A stretch of DNA of 64,000 bases from Locusta migratoria. Taxonomy: Eukaryota; Arthropoda; Insecta; Orthoptera; Acrididae. The first letter of the stretch is position 1. The number at the start of each line of letters is the position of its first letter. The position numbers were made by a program, and so were the translations under genes. Of this stretch, positions 56,764 to 64,000 are shown in pieces. The DNA lies in assembly GCA_026315105.1 (NCBI GenBank), contig CM048745.1:757345006-757409005 (forward strand). The letters are read 5' to 3'. The notes beneath the pieces are model-generated. The model saw nothing but the letters and a program-made list of their open reading frames with translations. It was not told the DNA's origin and did no database searches.

Positions 56764-57774
56764 ATGTTGTTATCTACCCTCCATTATTGACAAACACCTA
56801 AGTTAGAAACAGCAAATGATTTCAATTATCTGGTCATGCGACGTAAACCATAACATTCTTATTAGTTTCTGTCTGTTTCACACAGTACTACAATGAAGTG
56901 AAATGCAGATACACGAAATGGGGGTTTCATACACACAAAAGAATAAAAAATTCAGAGCTCCAAGTTGAAAATTCACCTTTGCGCTCTGTTAATTATGACG
57001 TATTCTACAGTTATTACTGCTTTAATCTGTGTTTAATTCGGTACTCAACAACTCTCCTTCTATTAATGCCACTCAGTTACCTAAACACTCATCCGCATTA
57101 AATTTAATGATCCATTTTGAAAGTCATTTTCGAGAAAACAGATAACTTCTGATGATATGCTCACACATTAACACCAACGTTCTGGGAATGAGATCAATAT
57201 GAATCTGTTATATCGGTTGTTAATATTTTACTGGGTATAAAATATTAGTAACAATCTTGTCAATAGAAAGTTGTAGTATGTACGAAGCGACGTTTATACC
57301 TGAAGCTAAATACTCACATTCGAATGCCAGTGATCCGTATTTAATCAAGAGCTCTCATACATATAAAACAGTTATCATCGGAAACAGTTTAGTTAATTTA
57401 CTTGATATTGACAGTCCTTCTAAAAAAAGAATCCCTGCAGAAGGGGCAGTTCGCAATATCTACTATTAAACTGCTATGTCATAATTTTGTGTGAAAATCT
57501 CTACACTGTGTACGTATAATAGCAGGTCTGTGCTCGACCAGGAGTTTCATATTATTAATGCGGTGCTTCATTCGGCGTAGTCCTACTCGTATTTTAAGTA
57601 GTAAGACCCTGTCCTCTCAGACTACTTTTTATCGCTCAAACATTCCGTAAAGCTTTACATGTTTCTTATTCTTAACATGAAGGATATCCGAGTGATTGCT
57701 TTTAAAAGTTGCTAAATTTTCATTTTCTTTGACCTCTAATAAAGTACGAGCGAGAATACCTGAGATTGTATACT
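56764..57774. other. Intergenic, no gene seen
   Basis: Two frames of under 75 codons, no motif. Confidence 0.45.
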
Positions 57775-58200
57775 GGGTGTTTCCGAAATACTGTACATCG
57801 ACAGACTTCAGATTTTACACAGGAAATACTATCCAATGACCTTTGGGCACATATTTACCAATGGTACTGTGAAATAAATCTCTCGTACTGCATGCTCATT
57901 GGTTTCTATATTTTTTGAAGAGGTTCTGCGACCAAAATAAGAAACAACTGTCCACTAAAAGATGTCTCTAAAATGCATCTTCAGTACCTTGAAACAAATC
58001 TCTTCCATTATTCAAGTGCTCATAGCTCTTAAAGTATTCATTTTAGATACCATACTAACTGGACATCAATATCTTGTTTTGGTCCATAATACCTCCTCCA
58101 AAACTATGGAAAGCAAAGAGCTTGCAACAAAAGATTTATTTCTCAGTACCTAGGTCGAATAAGTGCTCATAGATAACATTTCCGGATATGGGTTTCTACA
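57775..58200 (+). repeat. Possible mariner-like non-autonomous element
   Basis: ACTGGGTGTTTCCGAAATACTG near 57774 resembles a mariner-type terminal repeat (compare ATACCCTGTATA near 18680). The other end was not found and there is no transposase frame. Confidence 0.3.
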
Positions 58201-58291
58201 AAAAACGTGGCCTAATGAATCCCCCTTGCAACCCCTTGAAATCAGTCGGTGTGTGTGTGTATCAGCTGGGTGTATTATTTATTATACATAA

Positions 58292-58754
58292 CTAGCTGCA
58301 AGTACCCGCTTCGCTGGGTTATTATTTTCTCATATATTTGTTTATACCTATTAGTTTATTGGCCCACTTTAGGTTACGGTAGTAACTCTAAAAGTGGGCC
58401 TTTGCGTTAATTTTTTGACAGCTCGAAATTTAAATAAAAATAACGGCTTAACCATTCACCTAACACGAAAATTGAATAAACGAATTTGAAGAGGAGAAAA
58501 TTCTCTACTACTTTGCTCTCTTATGGTTCTTTTTTTTTCTTTTTTTTCATATCTCGTATCGTTTTAGAGGTATTTGCAAAAATAACGGCGATTTTGGGAT
58601 GTCTGTCTGTCTGTCGGGCTGTAACGTGTTCCCACTTTTTAAGTCGAACCGTTCAACCGATCAGCACCGAATTTTACAGACATAATTGTTGGCTACCAGA
58701 GACCAGAAGCTCGCTTTTTCAAATATTTCGGACCAGAAATACGTTAGTAATACC

Positions 58755-58786
<32 letters not shown>

Positions 58787-59350
58787 CGTTTGTAATGTAA
58801 TTTTAATTGCATATAAACCGTTCATATGACGCTAAAATTGAATAACCGAATTTTTAGAGGAGAATATTCTCTACAACTTTGTTCCGTTATGTTTTTTTCA
58901 TATCTCGTATCGTTTGAGACATATTTGCAAAAATAACAGAGTTTTGACACCCTCCACTGAATTAACGAAAACAAGTAGTTCGCAGATGTCACGTGACATT
59001 TCTCGCCCAGAACTCTCTCTGGCATACGCCATCTTGCGTTGCGTATTTGATGATTTTCCTATTTTAACTTACACGTTGTCATTTCCAAGCAATGGCGCAC
59101 TGAAGAATTAACAAAAACACGTCGTTCTTCGTACGATAAATGATAATCTAGCGTCTACAAATGCCATATTAACATAAGTTAACAACGACCATCAATAATA
59201 TGAGAATAGAGAACGCAACTTCTAAGTGTTGCCCGAAGCGTAGTGGGTACTGCGTTGGGCTGTAATGTTGAAAGTCAGTGGTTCAAAACCCGCCACTACT
59301 TAATTTTTTTCCTAAAATGGTTTCAGACTCTCTTATTAATGAATTTTTTT
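58292..59350 (-). mobile_element. Helitron-like element of the GGCCCACTTTAGG repeat
   Basis: On the minus strand the right-hand sequence ends ACCCAGCGAAGCGGGT (hairpin), ACTTGCAG, CTAG, T. A hairpin a few bases before a terminal CTRR, with T after, is the Helitron 3' signature. The body matches 21149-21732 and 22428-23190 and includes a tRNA-like box (GTGGTTCAAAACCC near 59279). No Rep/helicase is present. Confidence 0.5.
58756..58783. repeat. Poly-A run inside the Helitron-like repeat
   Basis: About 28 A; it splits the repeat body. Confidence 0.9.
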
Positions 59351-59418
59351 GGCTACATTATTAATTTGGTCCAAATTTTTTGCAAAAACTTATAAAACTA
59401 CAAATCTAAACACGTCAG

Positions 59419-59419
<1 letters not shown>

Positions 59420-59470
<51 letters not shown>

Positions 59471-59650
59471 CAAAAATGTTCAAATGTTTGTAAAACTTAT
59501 GGGACTGCGGGGTCATCAGTCCCTAAACTTACAAACTACTTATGAACTAGCTTATACTAAAGACGGAACAAACATCCATGCCCGAGGGGGGGGGGGGATT
59601 CGAGCCCCCGACGGGGAAAGGCCTCGCGCATTTTAGCATGGCTGCGGCGT
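59420..59650 (-). mobile_element. Truncated SINE with long T/A tail
   Basis: T-run at 59420-59470 followed by the minus-strand SINE (TTCAAATGTTTGTAAAACTT, CCATGCCCGAGG, GACGGGGAAAGGCCTCGCGC), same head subfamily as 30325. The A box is lost. Confidence 0.78.
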
Positions 59651-60768
59651 TTATTTATTTATTTATTTTTGTAAAAATACATGTATTAAAAGCATTTTTA
59701 CATTCATACTGCACTAATCGATCTAATTTTTCCTTATTCGTATGCTTCAACAGAAGAATGTGCATCATATTTCGCTGTATGAAATATCCTTGCTGTTTGT
59801 GTAGTCTCAAACGTCATCTCTGGTCTTCAAACAAAATTTTATATAAATAGATGACTTTAAACGATCATACATTCAACCCCATTATATTGTAGCTATCGCC
59901 ATGGTACTGCTACGGTTTAGGCTACGATGGCCGATTATTGATATGGTGTCTGTTCTATCAGATATCATTTCAATAATTCTATATGTGTCCCAACAGGCAA
60001 TTGACAAATTCAGTTCGGACACATTCATACGCTCGCTGTATTTCGGGAATCCAGTATAGACTGCGAGCAGGAGGAGGTAATAGGCAGAGAGCACTGCCAT
60101 CGTAGTGCACCAGGAGTTGAGAAATGGGCAGAAAGGAAAGCTTGCCTTGACAGCGTAATTGTTTAAGCCGACTACTGGCCCGAAGCGGCAAACCCGGGTT
60201 CGAGTCCAGGTCCAGGAAAAATTTTCAACTTCGCTGTTGAATTTATTTCAGTATCCTGAAACGGTCGAAATATTTAAATATTTCGAATTCGTATAATGGG
60301 GGACTTTGGACTACAACTGCGCAGAGGGACCATCGTCTGCATTGTGTAGTTTTTGCTGCAGAGCGAAATATTGACACGTACACGTAGACTTTGGTATAAG
60401 TCGAACACTTTCCAACCCCATATCTTCTACCCTATCGTCGTTATAAATTCTCAACTACCACAGAGCACAATGGGAGACTGATAACTACTACCACATCCAA
60501 ACACTATTCGTTTGCGATGTGTAGTTTTGGATGCAGAGTAAAATATCAGAACGAATACCTGAATTTTTATATTTGTAAGATATTTAGTAACTCGTTATTT
60601 ATCTAAAAAAATATTTTAACGTTGTGTAATATACGTCATTCAGGAATTTTTTCTGAAACTTCCTCAAGACAGAGTACACTTAACCTAGAGTATAACATCG
60701 AAAAACATTTCAATTTCTTTCACTTAAATTTTGGCTGCTATTAACAGATAATAACCATTACAATAAAC

Positions 60769-60770
<2 letters not shown>
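59651..60770. other. Intergenic, tRNA-like box at 60195
   Basis: GGGTTCGAGTCCAGG at 60196 is a B-box-like site after AAGCCGACTACTGG, perhaps an old SINE at 60150-60220. No gene was recognised. Confidence 0.4.

Positions 60771-60771
<1 letters not shown>

Positions 60772-60806
<35 letters not shown>
60772..60806. repeat. (AT)n microsatellite
   Basis: 35 bp of alternating A and T. Confidence 0.95.
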
Positions 60807-60809
<3 letters not shown>

Positions 60810-60849
60810 CAGTAATTAGACGTCTCGTCATTAAGAGATAAGGCTAGAA

Positions 60850-61335
60850 TAATTTATAAAATATTTACTTCACCATAGAAGCAAAAGCCACAGACACTAT
60901 CTTTATTAATAAAACATCACTAGTTTCGTCAGGCTAAGCTGTCATTTTCAAATATTGCAATTGTATTAGAATGAAAAGCAGAGAAACTCAGTATACTCCG
61001 AAATGGTTTAAATATTTTTTACAGTGGCTAAACATGGAGACATTTTTACAATGAAAATCAATCTTCAAGTTATGGAACATGTGATGCCCTTCACGGTTGT
61101 CATATTTCATACTAGAAGAAATTTCTTGAATTACCTTACAAAGCAGCTCGACATAATCTAAAAATGGGTCTCGTCAATAATATTTTTTTAAAAGAGTTAC
61201 TACCTAATGAATACCTTGTTAATACAACGGTAACATTTGAAAATGATAGTCTGTAGAAACTTGTTATGTTTTGTTAATGAAGACATTGACTCTTAATTTT
61301 GCCTCAAAGGTGAAGTAAATATTTTTGTGTAGGGG
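60850..61335. mobile_element. Foldback element, Penelope-like arms (decayed)
   Basis: Arms of about 115 bp: AAATATTTACTTCACC, TTAATAAAACAT, TAGTTTC, TCATTTTCAAAT, TTGTATTA return inverted at 61210-61330. Both arms carry TTTGAAAATGA, a short stem and GAAAC, a decayed hammerhead-like core. There is a T-run in the spacer. Confidence 0.65.
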
Positions 61336-61540
61336 TAGGCAGTTCTAAGGTACTACATCGCCACGGTCTGAAGGGAATCTTTTTCGCTACAAACTGAAAT
61401 ATACTGATACACGCCAATTTTTATATTTGGAGAATGTCATTACGGTTGACGAAAGCTGTTTATTTATCGGCTCAATGCTACCGGTTTCGGTTTTACACAA
61501 TTTTCATCCTGACATAGACAAAAGTTACAAAGTGCATTAC
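61336..61540. other. Intergenic with isolated Penelope-like scar
   Basis: Minus strand at 61480-61515: AGGATGAAAATTGTG...ACCGAAACCGGTAG, the same layout as the other motifs but strongly decayed. Confidence 0.3.
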
Positions 61541-61715
61541 TGTTCAAATGTTTGTGAAACTTAAGGGATTTAACTGCGAGGTTACAAACTATTTATGAAC
61601 TACCTTATACTAAAGACGATACAAACATCCGAGGGGGAGTTCGAACCCCCGACGGGGAACGGCCTCGCGCATCGTAGCATAGCGTCTCAATGCGTTTGGC
61701 CACTCTGCTGCGGGA
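61541..61715 (-). mobile_element. tRNA-derived SINE (GACGGGGAACGGCCTCGCGC subfamily)
   Basis: Tail at the left, B box GGGGGTTCGAACTCC on the minus strand, head CGCAGCAGAGTGGCCAAACG at the right. A short deletion has removed part of the tail (GGACTGATGACC). Confidence 0.8.
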
Positions 61716-62219
61716 AAGTGCATTACTTACCAATTATGAAAAACAGTGATGGAAATTGTGACAAATTATATGTAAAGATACTTATAGATCTTAAACAGTT
61801 GATTAAAATGACATGCTACAATCTTGAGAATGAAAATTTTGATTATAAATATTTCGCATTATACCTGACTTGCTAGATGTGTATCTACAGTGACTACCCA
61901 TTACAGACTGAATCACACTTTGGTAAGCGTACAGTAATAACTATTTCAAACTGAAGATTACAAATATGATTACATTGAATACTTAGAGCAAAGACTATAT
62001 AGTTTGCACAGCTATGATGTGTATATGACAATCTTAGGTCTACTCTGGGACACATTGATGTGTCATGATGTAACCAATGTCGTGGCTAGGTTTATCAACA
62101 CATGTATATGTGTAATGCAATGCAGCTGTGTTATTATAAATTGCATTGAAATTCCCCGCTATTGATCACAAAAGTAAATGAAACGTCATTTATGTTATGT
62201 GACTGAAAGCGTGACTTCA
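61716..62219. other. Intergenic, no gene seen
   Basis: AT-rich, nothing recognised. Confidence 0.45.
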
Positions 62220-63583
62220 GATATATTGACTGACTGACTGATTGACTGACTGACTGACTCATCATCGCCCAGCCCAAACCACTGAAGACAGAAACTTGAA
62301 ATTTGTGGAGGGTGTTGATCTTACTCTGTAGGCGTCATTTAAGAAGCGATTTTTCAATATTCCGTCCGTAAGGGGGTGAAATAGGGGATGAAAGGTTTTT
62401 TGAAAATACGTAGCTATTTAGGCAATTTTTAAGCTAGGACTACAAAATTTCGGATTTTAATTCAGGGTACGAATTTAAAAGACATGTGTTTCGGCATTTT
62501 TTGAAATTCGACAAAAAAGGGAGTAAAATTGGTAACGCAAAAAATTGATTTCCAAAAATATATTGCTGTTAACTCAAATTTTAAGCTACAACTACGAAAC
62601 TTCGGATATGGAATCTTGGTCAGGATTAAAAATCCATGATTTTTAGTATTTTTGGAAATTCAACAAGTAAGAGGGTTAAATAGAGGATCAACAATTCTTT
62701 TTGAAAACACGTTGCTATTGATACAATTTTGAAGCTAGAGCTGCAGAAATTGATATTTGTGTAGTTGGTCAGACGTTAAAAATACTTGTTTCGGTATTTT
62801 TGGAAATTCAACCATCAACGGGGTCAAATTGGAGAGGGGATGTTTTTCGAAAATATTTTGCTATTTAGCCAAATTTGAAGTTAGAACTACAAATTTTATG
62901 ATTTGGATTCGGGGTTCGAATTTAAAAGACTCGTGTTTCGGCATTTTTTAAAATTCAACCAATATGGGGGTAAAATAGAGGATGCAAAAAAATTGATTTT
63001 CAAAAAATGTTGGTGTTAACTCAAATTTCAAGCTATAACTACGAAACTTAGGATATGGACTCTTGATCAGGATTAAAAAGACAAGAGTTTCGGTATTTTT
63101 GGAAATTCAAAATCTAAGGGGCTAAAAGAGGGGATCAAAAATTCTTTTCGAAAACACTTTGCTGTCAAGACAATTTTGAAGCTATAGCTGCAAAAATTGG
63201 TATTTGTATTATTCGTTATGATATAAAAAAAATACGTCTTTTGGTATTTTTGGGAATTCAACTATCAAGGGGGTTAAATTGGAGAGGGGATGTTTTTCGA
63301 AAATCTGTTGCTATTTAGTCGATTTTGAAGTTAGAACTACAAATTTTCGGATTTGGATTCGGGGTTCGAATTTAAAAGACAAGTGTTTCGGTTTTTGGAA
63401 ATTAGACTAATAATGGGGTGAAATACGGGATGCAAAAATTGATTTTCAAAGATATGTAGCTGTTAACTCAAATTTCGAGCTATAACTACGAAATTTAAGA
63501 TATGGATTCTTCATCAGGATTAAAAAGAAACAACAGGTGCAGACCAACCAGCCTACGCATGCGAAGCAGCGGGGGTTCAGCTA

Positions 63584-63584
<1 letters not shown>
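62220..63584 (+). mobile_element. Helitron-like element filled with tandem repeats
   Basis: Begins near a (GACT)n run and CATCATCGCCCAGCCCAAACC. It ends CGCATGCGAAGCAGCGGGGGTTCAG + CTAG at 63581-63584, followed by T and an (AT)n tract, the A-T target typical of Helitrons. No protein is encoded. Confidence 0.45.
62343..63535 (+). repeat. 149-bp monomers in a 447-bp higher-order repeat
   Basis: The landmark 'GGTATTTTTGGAAATTCAAC' and its variants recur at 62343, 62491, 62645, 62793, 62940, 63092, 63243 and 63390 (spacing 147-154). Every third monomer is more alike: GAATTTAAAAGAC at 62471, 62918 and 63368; GATATGGA at 62605, 63052 and 63499. Confidence 0.88.
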
Positions 63585-63585
<1 letters not shown>

Positions 63586-63658
<73 letters not shown>

Positions 63659-63660
63659 TT
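63586..63660. repeat. (AT)n microsatellite
   Basis: About 75 bp with one G; directly abuts the Helitron-like 3' end. Confidence 0.95.
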
Positions 63661-64000
63661 TAAAGGTATAGTTTATGGTGGGTGTGTTGAAAAATAAAAG
63701 TAACGAAGGGGAGAGAAAGGACGGAATGCAAATGGAGTATGCAAATGGTTTGTTCACTTCGTATTAAAGGATAGGCGTGGCTGACCCTCCATCTAATTTC
63801 CAAGTAATAAAACCCATCCATAATTGTGTAAAATGAGAATAACTAATTTCAACGATCTGAGTAAAGAAATTTGATTTGATTCTTTTTATTCTCTGAAGTC
63901 AAATGAACGTCATAGCAAAAGTTCACATATAATTCAACACAGATAAAATTTTACGAATTTGCTAAACATAATAAACACTCTTACAGCAAATGACTGGTAA
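63661..64000. other. Intergenic, no gene seen
   Basis: Nothing recognised before the window ends. Confidence 0.4.

Overview
The window looks like intergenic sequence from a large, repeat-rich insect genome, most likely an orthopteran (grasshopper or locust). The reasons are: many tRNA-headed SINEs whose tail reads 'gggactgatgacc...gtagttaagtcccataag', Jockey/CR1-like LINEs with a (GTAGAT)n tail, Gypsy, Transib, mariner-like, Penelope-like and Helitron-like remnants, AT-rich spacers, and no convincing host protein-coding gene. The species is inferred and not proven. Bacterial features (operons, Shine-Dalgarno sites, CRISPR) are absent.

Layout. 1-3.0 kb: unassigned sequence. 3.0-18.1 kb: a giant inverted repeat centred at about 10638.5. 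Each arm carries, from the centre outward, a Penelope-like fragment with a hammerhead-like motif, a decayed Transib (RAG1-related) transposase, and a Gypsy LTR retrotransposon inserted in that transposase. The left Gypsy is complete, with two 456-bp LTRs and a 4-bp target duplication (ATAG). The right arm is nearly identical for 3.8 kb, then becomes a diverged Gypsy copy whose last LTR is cut off next to a mariner-like remnant. 18.1-25.6 kb: mariner-like tail, SINEs, several mosaic repeats and an RTE/CR1-like LINE tail. 25.6-27.3 kb: a minus-strand Jockey/CR1-like LINE with an internal 300-bp tandem duplication. 30.1-32.9 kb: three tandem 852-bp units bounded by SINEs, two of them chimeric, which records an unequal crossover. 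32.4-33.9 kb: two foldback elements. 35.8-37.4 kb: a second LINE copy. 40.2-41.1 kb: tRNA-like tandem repeats split by a Penelope-like insertion. 42.7-43.5 and 46.1-46.9 kb: more LINE pieces, the second ending in a foldback. 48.9-50.8 kb: a TIR element with nested insertions. 53.6-55.6 kb: a third LINE copy with an RT open frame broken by a single stop late in the protein. 58.3-59.3 and 62.2-63.6 kb: Helitron-like elements, the second filled with a 149-bp monomer arranged in a 447-bp higher-order repeat.

Unifying observation. Head-to-head pairs of Penelope-like fragments recur (10.4/10.8, 32.6/33.0, 33.5/33.8, 49.8/50.2, 56.6/56.7 and 60.9/61.2 kb). Nearly all arms carry a hammerhead-like core (CTGATGA or CTGAAGA, stem, GAAA, short self-complementary stem III, UC or UU). 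One pair lies exactly at the centre of the giant palindrome, so such a foldback may have seeded the large inverted duplication. All coding features here are transposon proteins, mostly broken; none is expected to serve the host.
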